Of a stretch of DNA of 8,866 nucleotides, positions 1-5,615 are shown piece by piece. The position numbers and the translations under genes are program-made. Every line of letters begins with the position of its first letter. Positions within the stretch are counted from its first letter, which is position 1. The notes beneath the pieces are model-generated. The model was not told the origin of the DNA. It saw only the letters and a list, made by a program, of their open reading frames with translations, and made no database searches. Location: the NCBI GenBank assembly GCA_946494345.1, contig CAMMBX010000039.1, positions 1-8,866 of the forward strand, given 5' to 3'. The DNA comes from an uncultured Mycoplasmatota bacterium. Its GTDB lineage: Bacteria; Bacillota_I; Bacilli_A; RF39; UBA660.

Positions 1-173
1 ATGCCGAGATAGTGCATAGAAAAGAAATAAACTCTGCAAGAAATGATGGTAGAAAGGAAGGTAGAAAGGAAGGGGCTAATAACGAGAAAAGATCTATTGC
101 TAAAAATCTTCTTAAAGATGGATTACCTATTTCTAAAATATGCAAGTATACAGGCTTATCTAAAAAACAAATA
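1..173 (+). repeat. Direct repeat, copy 1 (Rpn C-terminal coding segment)
   Basis: Bases 1-173 align with 333-517. The only length difference is one extra 12-base unit in the second copy, and only a few substitutions are visible. Homology ends at the last shared codon (ATA, Ile), after which the stop-proximal codons differ. The true left end of the duplication lies outside the window. Confidence 0.9.
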
Positions 174-188
174 ACTACACTCTTATAA
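1..188 (+). CDS. Rpn-family (PD-(D/E)XK nuclease/putative transposase) protein, C-terminal end only
   Basis: This is a partial gene entering from the left edge; the reading frame begins at base 3 and stops with TAA at 186-188. The visible 61 residues carry a charged helix, two GRKE four-residue repeats, then a helical tail (about IAKNLLKDGLPISKI, then TGLSKKQI). Alternating GR/KE repeats followed by a short 'LL..G.....I...TGLS...I' tail are typical of the C-terminus of Rpn-family proteins, whose N-terminal part is a PD-(D/E)XK nuclease. The nuclease core lies outside the window, so I cannot say whether it is intact. In characterised Rpn systems the full-length protein is a toxic, phage-protective nuclease, and the separately translated C-terminal domain inhibits it. 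Bases 1-173 are repeated almost exactly at 333-517. No clear terminator follows the stop, so co-transcription with the next small gene is likely. Confidence 0.7.
   Translation, partial: AEIVHRKEINSARNDGRKEGRKEGANNEKRSIAKNLLKDGLPISKICKYTGLSKKQITTLL
48..71 (+). repeat. Short tandem repeat encoding GRKE, 2 units
   Basis: Two perfect copies of GGTAGAAAGGAA (48-59 and 60-71) encode (GRKE)2. The 12-base length keeps the frame when units are gained or lost. The homologous tract at 380-415 has three units. Confidence 0.9.
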
Positions 189-261
189 AAATATTATCTT
201 TTAAATTATAACTACATATTTTTATTAATTTTAAAGTAATGGAAAGAATAGTTGGAGATTT

Positions 262-269
262 AGAGGAGG
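262..269 (+). promoter_or_regulatory. Shine-Dalgarno inside coding frame, pointing at ATG 281
   Basis: AGAGGAGG at 262-269 lies 11 bases before the in-frame ATG at 281, and its codons encode Glu-Glu in the longer frame. The alternative upstream ATG at 239 has only AT-rich sequence before it and no recognisable ribosome binding site. This decides the start of the small gene. The same site would drive internal translation if the upstream parent gene retains this segment. Confidence 0.65.
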
Positions 270-280
270 GAAAGAAAATT

Positions 281-532
281 ATGGAAAAATTAAAAGAATT
301 AGGACTAGATGATGAGTTTGGAGCATATTATGATGCCGAGATAGTGCATAGAAAAGAAATAAACTCTGCAAGAAATGATGGTAGAAAAGAAGGTAGAAAG
401 GAAGGTAGAAAAGAAGGGGCTAATAACGAGAAAAGATCTATTGCTAAAAATCTACTTAAGGATGGATTACCTATTTCTAAAATATGCAAGTATACAGGCT
501 TATCTAAAAAACAAATAGCAAATCTTACTTAA
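281..532 (+). CDS. Free-standing Rpn C-terminal domain (RpnS-like candidate inhibitor)
   Basis: This encodes 83 residues from ATG 281; a 97-residue version from ATG 239 is possible but has no Shine-Dalgarno. The frame is open upstream only to a TAA at 209-211, so no nuclease core is attached. The sequence shows an N-terminal helix (MEKLKELGLDDEFGAYYDAE), a charged helix with three GRKE repeats, and the same tail helices as the gene ending at 188, finishing KKQIANLT. Rpn proteins are known to make a short C-terminal product (RpnS) from an internal start that binds and blocks the full-length nuclease (RpnL), with a variable number of four-residue repeats at the dimer interface. By inference this is a duplicated, stand-alone RpnS-like inhibitor of the upstream protein. 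The duller alternative is a decaying duplication remnant. It is followed directly by a terminator. Confidence 0.6.
   Translation: MEKLKELGLDDEFGAYYDAEIVHRKEINSARNDGRKEGRKEGRKEGANNEKRSIAKNLLKDGLPISKICKYTGLSKKQIANLT
333..517 (+). repeat. Direct repeat, copy 2 (Rpn C-terminal coding segment)
   Basis: This is the second copy of 1-173, with one additional 12-base GRKE unit and a few mostly silent changes. The near-identity points to a recent duplication or to continuing gene conversion. Confidence 0.9.
380..415 (+). repeat. Short tandem repeat encoding GRKE, 3 units
   Basis: Three 12-base units lie at 380-391, 392-403 and 404-415 and encode (GRKE)3. The first and third are GGTAGAAAAGAA and the middle one is GGTAGAAAGGAA. 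The middle unit matches the units of the first copy exactly. Confidence 0.9.
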
Positions 533-542
533 AGAATAAAAT

Positions 543-564
543 AAAAACGTCATTAGACGTTTTT
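543..564. terminator. Bidirectional intrinsic terminator between Rpn fragment and CPBP protease gene
   Basis: A perfect 9-bp stem (AAAAACGTC 543-551, GACGTTTTT 556-564) with loop ATTA gives A-tract/T-tract flanks in both directions. It starts 10 bases after the stop at 532. Its right arm overlaps the stop codon (563-565) of the minus-strand protease gene, so it serves both converging genes. Confidence 0.85.
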
Positions 565-1258
565 AATATGCTATTATTGATAAAAGAATTAAAGCACTAT
601 TATGTATTGCATGCATTATAATAGATGGATAAATACTTTTTGTCTCATAATAAGTTAAAGCAAAGAAGAAACCTAAACTACCATATGGTATTATATAAAG
701 ATATTCTAAGATATTGCTACTTCCTACTACATGTAAAAATCCAAATATTAAACCTGATGCTAAACAGTAAACCCATTTGCTTTTAAATATTTTACTAACA
801 CCTTTTCTAAAGGTCAGCTCTTCAGCGATAGGAGCAAGTATTCCTGCTGTAAATAACATTAAATAAGGTGTCGCTGATACTAAACTTTGTACTGCTTCTT
901 CATTACTAGAAGTATTTAAGCTAGTTATAAAGCTTATCGCAATATTAGTTACACACATAATTACTAAGCCTATAAACCAGTACTTAAAAGCTGTATCCAT
1001 ATTTAACTTCCAATTTTTTTTAAAACTTTTAAATTCCATCTTTAATTCTTTAAAATACAGTATAACTAATAAAATAACTAATATAACATCCGTAAATGTA
1101 TTTACAATCGCTAAATCACCTGCTGTATAATTATTAACATCAATATTAAATAATGCTATAGGAATTACTTGTAAATAACTACTAAAATAAAACAATAAAA
1201 ACGTAACTAATCCTTTACATATTTCTAATAATCTTTCTCTTGTAAAAACCTCTTTCAT
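563..1258 (-). CDS. CPBP family intramembrane glutamic endopeptidase (CAAX/Abi-type)
   Basis: This is a 231-residue polytopic membrane protein with the three conserved CPBP motifs. Motif 1 is EELTFR with Glu146, Glu147 and Arg151. Motif 2 is FGFLH with Phe172 and His176. Motif 3 is HAIHN with His216 and Asn220. All expected catalytic residues are present, so it should be an active membrane protease. Hydrophobic segments lie roughly at residues 14-36, 52-69, 92-113, 128-145, 163-182, 185-204 and 211-230. In Gram-positive bacteria this family includes CAAX-prenyl-protease-like proteins, bacteriocin self-immunity proteins and regulators of membrane proteins; the substrate here cannot be deduced. 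The start is ATG 1258, with AGGTGA ending 6 bases upstream. The gene is monocistronic, divergent from rimP and convergent with the Rpn fragment, sharing the terminator at 543-564. Confidence 0.9.
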   Translation of the reverse strand: MKEVFTRERLLEICKGLVTFLLFYFSSYLQVIPIALFNIDVNNYTAGDLAIVNTFTDVILVILLVILYFKELKMEFKSFKKNWKLNMDTAFKYWFIGLVIMCVTNIAISFITSLNTSSNEEAVQSLVSATPYLMLFTAGILAPIAEELTFRKGVSKIFKSKWVYCLASGLIFGFLHVVGSSNILEYLYIIPYGSLGFFFALTYYETKSIYPSIIMHAIHNSALILLSIIAY

Positions 1259-1277
1259 CTTTCATCACCTATCTATA

Positions 1278-1306
1278 ATAATATCATTAAATAACTATTT
1301 TGACAA
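1278..1306 (-). promoter_or_regulatory. Probable promoter of the CPBP protease gene
   Basis: On the minus strand, TTGTCA (1306-1301), a 17-base spacer and TATTAT (1283-1278) form a near-consensus sigma-A promoter. The predicted start, near 1271, leaves a leader of only about a dozen bases with the AGGTGA ribosome binding site almost at its 5' end. The -35 box overlaps that of the opposing rimP promoter. Confidence 0.5.
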
Positions 1307-1328
1307 AAACATTTTTATATAGTATAAT
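1300..1328 (+). promoter_or_regulatory. Consensus sigma-A promoter of the rimP-nusA-rnpM-infB operon
   Basis: TTGACA (1300-1305), a 17-base spacer and TATAAT (1323-1328) match the consensus at every position with ideal spacing, so this should be a strong constitutive promoter. Transcription should begin near 1335, giving a leader of about 54 bases that contains the hairpin at 1339-1370. Confidence 0.9.
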
Positions 1329-1338
1329 TAATCCAAGA

Positions 1339-1370
1339 AAGGAGTGAAGTTTACAAAAACTTCACTCTTT
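1339..1370 (+). promoter_or_regulatory. Leader hairpin before rimP, candidate NusA-dependent attenuator
   Basis: The arms 1339-1352 and 1357-1370 form 14 pairs, including an 11-bp perfect core (GAGTGAAGTTT with AAACTTCACTC) and one G-U pair, closed by loop ACAA. The downstream T-tract is short and interrupted (TTTAGTTTG), which makes a weak terminator. It ends 8 bases before the AAGGAGG ribosome binding site (1378-1384) of rimP. Weak terminators of this kind can depend on NusA, and nusA operons are known to be autoregulated by attenuation in Bacillus. Applying that here is inference. Confidence 0.65.
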
Positions 1371-1388
1371 AGTTTGTAAGGAGGAGTC

Positions 1389-1637
1389 ATGGAAGAAAAA
1401 GTAAAAGCTCTAGTAGATGATAAAATTAAAGACTTAGGACTATTTGTTAGTAGTGTTTATTATTCTACCGAAGAGGGAGTTAAATCATTAAATATTGAAC
1501 TTGATAGTGATGAAGTAATTGATGTTAATAAAATAACAGAAGCGACTAAAATCATTAATCCTATTATGGATGATAATAATTTATGTAATGATATTGATGT
1601 ATTAGATATACATTCAAAAGAGAAGGGAGATGCTTAA
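1389..1637 (+). CDS. rimP: Ribosome maturation factor RimP, short form (N-terminal domain only)
   Basis: RimP assists late maturation of the 30S subunit in the cytoplasm. The 82 residues match the N-terminal alpha/beta domain of the family: an opening helix (VKALVDDKIKDLGL), a strand pair around VYYSTEEGVKSLNIELDS, then VDVNKITEATKIINPIMDD-like helical sequence (VIDVNKITEATKIINPIM) and the strand DIDVLDIHSK. Family members are usually about 150 residues, with an SSPGxxRPL-type linker and an SH3-like C-terminal domain. Both are absent, and LDIHSKEKGDA stands where the linker would start. Position also supports the call: rimP is normally first in this operon. The start ATG 1389 follows AAGGAGG closely. 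The stop at 1635-1637 is one base before the nusA start, so there is no room for a frameshifted second half. Confidence 0.8.
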   Translation: MEEKVKALVDDKIKDLGLFVSSVYYSTEEGVKSLNIELDSDEVIDVNKITEATKIINPIMDDNNLCNDIDVLDIHSKEKGDA

Positions 1638-1638
1638 A

Positions 1639-2847
1639 ATGAATGGCAAAGAGTTTTTAAAAGCAGTTGACTTAGTAGTTAAAGAAAAACACATTGATAA
1701 AGAAATAATCTTTGAAGCGATGAGAAATGCTTTAACTAGTGCTTATAAGAAAAATGCTAAAACTAAAAATAATAATGTAAAAGTCTTAATTAATGAAAAT
1801 ACTGGAGATATTAAAGTATATTCATATCTTACTGTAGTTCCTGATGACAAAATGACTAAAGAAGAGTATGAAGATGCTTTATTTGAGCGTTATGCTTTAG
1901 ATGAGGATTTAGATACTGATAAAACAGAAAAAGAAGAGAAAGAAGAAGAAAAAGAGAAAGATAAAGAAGAAGAAAAGATTAGCTTCTTTAATCCTGCTAT
2001 AGAAATTAAACTTAGTGATGCTAGAAAAATAGATAAAACCGTTGAAGTTGGGGATACTATTGATACAGAAGTTACTCCTAAAGACTTCGGACGTGTTGCA
2101 GCATCAACTGCTAAACAAGTAGTAATTCAAAAAATAAGAGAAGCAGAAAGAAGCAGTATTACTGATGAATTTGGTGATAAACAAGATGAATTACTAGTTG
2201 GTACAGTTGCTCTAGAAGATACTGATAACTACTTTATTGATTTAGGACGTACTAATGGTATTTTACCTAAAAAAGATATTATACCTGGAGAACATATCAA
2301 GATGGGTAGTAGTATTAAAGTATATGTTACTAAAGTAGATAATAATGGTAGAAGTTTACTTGTCTTACTTAGTAGAAAGCATTATGGCTTTGTTAAAAGA
2401 TTATTTGAAAGTGAAATACCAGAACTTGCTGATGGTACCGTTTTACTATATAGTGTCGCAAGAGAAGCAGGAGTTAGAAGTAAAGTAGCAGTATACTCAG
2501 AAAATCCTAAAGTAGATCCAATTGGCGCTTGTATTGGTGAAAAAGGAAGTCGTATTGCAAATATAATTACTGAATTAAATGGAGAAAAAATAGATATTGT
2601 AAAATATGATAGTGATCCTGCTATATTTATCGCCAATGCTCTACAACCTGCTAAAGATTTAACCGTCTTAGTTACCGATGTTAAGAAAAAAGAAGCATTA
2701 GTAATAGCAGATGGAGATAACTTCTCTTTAGCTATAGGTAAAAAAGGACTTAATGCTAGACTTGCTACTAGACTTACTAAATACAAAATAGATATCAAAA
2801 CTAAAGAACAAGCAGAAGAACTAGGTATTAGTATTAAATCAGAATAG
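1639..2847 (+). CDS. nusA: Transcription termination/antitermination factor NusA
   Basis: NusA binds RNA polymerase and modulates pausing, intrinsic termination and antitermination. The 402 residues show the family architecture. The N-terminal RNAP-binding domain covers about 1-175 and includes VTPKDFGR and AASTAKQVVIQKIREAER. An S1 domain follows at about 184-255. KH1 has GEKG at 300-303 and KH2 has GKKG at 367-370. I chose ATG 1639 over the in-frame ATG at 1630 for two reasons: AAGGGAG (1623-1629) has proper spacing only to 1639, and MNGKEFLKAV aligns with normal NusA N-termini. Relative to Bacillus NusA there is an insertion of roughly 45 residues at about 68-115, containing a Lys/Glu-only run (about 96-113). 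There is no extra C-terminal acidic domain. It is translationally linked to rimP by a 1-base gap and followed by rnpM 9 bases downstream. Confidence 0.97.
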   Translation: MNGKEFLKAVDLVVKEKHIDKEIIFEAMRNALTSAYKKNAKTKNNNVKVLINENTGDIKVYSYLTVVPDDKMTKEEYEDALFERYALDEDLDTDKTEKEEKEEEKEKDKEEEKISFFNPAIEIKLSDARKIDKTVEVGDTIDTEVTPKDFGRVAASTAKQVVIQKIREAERSSITDEFGDKQDELLVGTVALEDTDNYFIDLGRTNGILPKKDIIPGEHIKMGSSIKVYVTKVDNNGRSLLVLLSRKHYGFVKRLFESEIPELADGTVLLYSVAREAGVRSKVAVYSENPKVDPIGACIGEKGSRIANIITELNGEKIDIVKYDSDPAIFIANALQPAKDLTVLVTDVKKKEALVIADGDNFSLAIGKKGLNARLATRLTKYKIDIKTKEQAEELGISIKSE

Positions 2848-2856
2848 GGGGTACTT

Positions 2857-3120
2857 ATGAAAAAAAGAAAAATTCCTCTTAGAACCTGTGTTGTAACAGG
2901 TGAAAAACTAGATAAACGCGATTTACTTAGAATTGTAAAAGATAAAGATGGAAACGTCAGTGTTGATTTAACTGGAAAAATGAACGGTAGAGGTGCATAT
3001 ATTAAAAAAGACGTAACAGTCTTAGAAGAAGCAATTAAGAAAAAAAGCTTAGAAAAAAAATTAGAATGTGAAATAAGTGATGAGGTATATGATGAAATAA
3101 GAAAAATATTAGAAAATTGA
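2857..3120 (+). CDS. rnpM: RNase P modulator RnpM (YlxR family)
   Basis: This small, basic, RNA-binding protein has 87 residues, the usual size for the YlxR/DUF448 family. The signature features are RTCVVTGEKLDKRDLLRIVK near the N-terminus (Arg9, Thr10, Cys11, Arg21) and GRGAY at 44-48. The family member of Bacillus subtilis has been reported to bind and modulate RNase P, hence the newer name. Its place between nusA and infB is the standard position for this gene. The ribosome binding site is the G-rich AGGGGG overlapping the nusA stop (2845-2847), so translation is probably coupled. The L7Ae-like gene ylxQ, which often follows ylxR, is absent: infB begins 15 bases after this stop. The terminating codon is TGA, which supports use of the standard genetic code. 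Confidence 0.93.
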   Translation: MKKRKIPLRTCVVTGEKLDKRDLLRIVKDKDGNVSVDLTGKMNGRGAYIKKDVTVLEEAIKKKSLEKKLECEISDEVYDEIRKILEN

Positions 3121-3135
3121 AAGAGGTGATATTTT

Positions 3136-5259
3136 ATGACAATAAAAGATTATGCAGAAGATATTAATAAAAGTATAGAAGATATAATTAAACACATGGA
3201 AAGCCTTTCTATGGATACAAGTGATTTAGAAAGAGTCCTAAGTGATGATGAAGTAATCTTACTTGATAATTCTTTTCAAGATGAAGAAGATTATGTAGCG
3301 ACTGAACCTGATGAAGAGATGATTAATGACTTTTCATTAGATGAAAAAGCAGAACAAATTGCCTATGATTCTAATCTTTCTTTTGATAATGAAATCAAGA
3401 CAAGTAAAGTTAAAAAGAATAAGAAACAAGAGAAAGATAAAAATAACTTTAAACAAGAAAGAAAAAATATCTATAAGCATAAAGAAAAACTTCAAAGTAA
3501 TGAACAAGCAGTAGATGAAAATGTCTTATTATATAAAGAAGGTATGACAGTTAAAGACCTTGCTGATGCCCTAAATGTTCCTACAAGTACGATTATTATG
3601 AAATTAATGGGTCTAGGAATCATGGCTACTGTTAATAATTCTCTTAGTTTTGAAGATGTAGAATTACTAGCTTTAGACTATAATAAAACAGTAAAAAAAG
3701 AAGAACAAGCTGATATTTCTAATTTTGAAAACTATGAAATAGAAGATAAAGAAGAAGACTTAGTAGAACGTCCTCCTGTAGTTACTATTATGGGTCATGT
3801 TGATCATGGTAAAACTACTTTACTTGATTATATTAGAGAAAGTAATATAGCAAGTAAAGAAGCAGGAGGTATTACCCAAGAAATAGGTGCATACCAAGTA
3901 GAATGGAAAGGTAAGAAAATAACTTTTATCGATACCCCAGGTCATGCTGCTTTTACTGAAATGCGAGCAAGAGGTGCTAGCGTTACTGATATAGTTATTA
4001 TTATAGTAGCCGCTGATGATGGTATTATGCCTCAAACAAAAGAAGCAATTGATCATGCTAAAGCAGCTAAAGTTCCAATTATTGTATGTATTAATAAAAT
4101 TGATAAACCTGATGCAAATATAGATAGAGTAATGACAGGACTTGTAGAAGCAGGTCTTACTCCAGAAGAATGGGGTGGAGATACCTTAGTTAATAAAATT
4201 TCTGCGTTAACAGGTGAAGGAGTAGATGCCTTACTTGAAAACATCTTATTAGTTGCCGAAATGAGTGAATTAAAAGCAAATCCTAATCGTTATGCTACTG
4301 GAGCTGTCTTAGAAAGTAAAATGGATAAACATGTAGGAGCAGTCGCTACACTTTTAATTCAAAATGGTACTTTAAGACTAGGAGATCCTATTGTTGTTGG
4401 TACTGCTTTTGGTAAAGTTAGAACTCTAAAAAATGATTTAGGTGCTGATATTGTTGAAGCTCCTCCATCAATGCCTGTTGAAGTAACAGGATTATCAGCA
4501 GTACCAAGTGCTGGCGATAAATTTATGGCTTTTGAAACTGAAAAACAAGCTAAACAAATCGCTAATGATAGAGCTCTAAGAGCAAGAGAAGCAGATACTA
4601 ATAGAACAGGAATGAGTTTAGAAGAATTATTTGGCCAAATAAATGAAGGCTTAAAAGAAATAAATATCATCTTAAAAGCCGATACCAATGGTAGTCTAGA
4701 AGCTGTAAAATCATCATTAGAAAAAATAGATGTAGAAGGCGTTAAAATCAATGTTATTAGAGGTGCTGTTGGAGGAATAACTGAAAGTGATGTTGTTTTA
4801 GCAGGAGCATCTAATGCTATAATTATTGGCTTTAATGTTAGAGGTAACAATAAAGTTCAAGATATGGCTAAAGAATATAATATTGAAATAAGACTTTATG
4901 ATATTATTTATAAAGTTGTTGAAGACATGGAAAAAGCTATGAAAGGTATGCTTGAACCAACATATGAAGAAAAAGTAACAGGAACTGCTGAAGTTAGACA
5001 ACTATTTAAGTTTTCTAAGGTTGGTATGATCGCTGGTTGTCATGTTTTAACAGGTACAATTAAAAACAATGATAAAGCTAGAGTTATAAGAGATGGAATC
5101 GTAATATATAATGGCTCTATAAAGTCACTACAACATGAAAAAGATAGTATCAAAGAAATTGCTAAAGACCATGATTGTGGTCTAACTCTAGATAACTTCC
5201 AAGATTATAAAGAAAAAGATATTATAGAAGTATATGAACTTATAGAAGTTGAAAGATAA
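3136..5259 (+). CDS. infB: Translation initiation factor IF-2
   Basis: This GTPase places fMet-tRNA on the 30S subunit and promotes subunit joining. At 707 residues it is close to the B. subtilis protein. Two IF2_N-like modules can be seen: residues 1-45 (TIKDYAEDINKSIEDIIKHM) and about 134-185 (MTVKDLADALNVPTSTIIMK), separated by a Lys/Glu/Asn-rich linker. The GTPase domain, about 213-375, is complete: G1 GHVDHGKT 220-227, switch-region GGITQEIGA 244-252, G3 DTPGH 266-270, G4 NKID 320-323 and G5 SAL 356-358. Domains II to IV follow to the C-terminus, with the conserved VGGIT stretch near 545-549. The start is ATG 3136, with AAGAGGTGAT at 3121-3130. It is the last gene of the operon; rbfA, its usual downstream partner, does not follow. 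The stop directly adjoins the terminator at 5260. Confidence 0.98.
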   Translation: MTIKDYAEDINKSIEDIIKHMESLSMDTSDLERVLSDDEVILLDNSFQDEEDYVATEPDEEMINDFSLDEKAEQIAYDSNLSFDNEIKTSKVKKNKKQEKDKNNFKQERKNIYKHKEKLQSNEQAVDENVLLYKEGMTVKDLADALNVPTSTIIMKLMGLGIMATVNNSLSFEDVELLALDYNKTVKKEEQADISNFENYEIEDKEEDLVERPPVVTIMGHVDHGKTTLLDYIRESNIASKEAGGITQEIGAYQVEWKGKKITFIDTPGHAAFTEMRARGASVTDIVIIIVAADDGIMPQTKEAIDHAKAAKVPIIVCINKIDKPDANIDRVMTGLVEAGLTPEEWGGDTLVNKISALTGEGVDALLENILLVAEMSELKANPNRYATGAVLESKMDKHVGAVATLLIQNGTLRLGDPIVVGTAFGKVRTLKNDLGADIVEAPPSMPVEVTGLSAVPSAGDKFMAFETEKQAKQIANDRALRAREADTNRTGMSLEELFGQINEGLKEINIILKADTNGSLEAVKSSLEKIDVEGVKINVIRGAVGGITESDVVLAGASNAIIIGFNVRGNNKVQDMAKEYNIEIRLYDIIYKVVEDMEKAMKGMLEPTYEEKVTGTAEVRQLFKFSKVGMIAGCHVLTGTIKNNDKARVIRDGIVIYNGSIKSLQHEKDSIKEIAKDHDCGLTLDNFQDYKEKDIIEVYELIEVER

Positions 5260-5296
5260 AAGACCTAAGATTTTATTTTCCTAGGTCTTCTTTTTT
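5260..5296. terminator. Shared convergent terminator of the infB operon and the 800-aa gene
   Basis: The arms 5260-5270 and 5279-5289 pair around an 8-base loop. On the plus strand there is one A-C mismatch (5268/5281) and the run TTTTTT follows at 5291-5296. On the minus strand the mismatch becomes a G-U pair, giving an unbroken 11-bp stem followed by TTTT. The hairpin begins immediately after the infB stop. The whole right arm, the loop and part of the left arm lie inside the last codons of the opposing gene, whose stop is 5265-5267. Confidence 0.85.
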
Positions 5297-5615
5297 CTTC
5301 TAAATAACTATATTTAGATTTAATTAAACAATCTTTAGTTAAATTAATAACTTCCTCTTCACTGATATTAAAAAGACTAGCCACTTCACTACTAGAGAAG
5401 AATCTCTTATTAAAATAACCAAGTCTTAAAGCAAGTATACATTTTTCTTGATAACTACAATTACTAACATAGTCTTTAAAGATAGATTGCTCTAATGTCT
5501 TTATACCATTAATTATATTTCTTTTAGTATCATTTCTCTTAATATTATCTAATTCTTCTTTACTTAAAACTATACTTTTACTATTTTTGAAATTATCTCT
5601 AGCAATAAATTGTTC
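5260..5615 (-). repeat. Paralogous direct repeat, copy A (3' ends of the two HTH-repeat genes)
   Basis: 5260-5615 aligns without any gap to 7722-8077, a constant offset of 2462 bases. It covers the hairpin terminator and the last roughly 115 codons. Divergence is scattered and many changes are silent, as expected of functional paralogues. Confidence 0.9.

Noticed and set aside
1339..1370. Metabolite riboswitch or T-box in the rimP leader.
   Set aside because: The leader is only about 54 bases with a single simple hairpin; there is no room for an aptamer.
1630..1632. ATG 1630 as the nusA start, overlapping rimP.
   Set aside because: The AAGGGAG site would touch the start codon; ATG 1639 has correct spacing and matches the family N-terminus.
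2382..2798. Long minus-strand open frame inside nusA, and similar ones inside infB (around 3820-5001).
   Set aside because: They lie antisense to strongly conserved genes, lack ribosome binding sites and family resemblance, and follow from the codon bias of the sense strand.
3118..3136. rnpM and infB are in the same frame, separated only by two TGA codons; reading TGA as Trp (Mycoplasma code) would fuse them.
   Set aside because: TGG encodes Trp throughout, other genes are full length under the standard code, and a clear AAGAGGTGAT site precedes the infB ATG.
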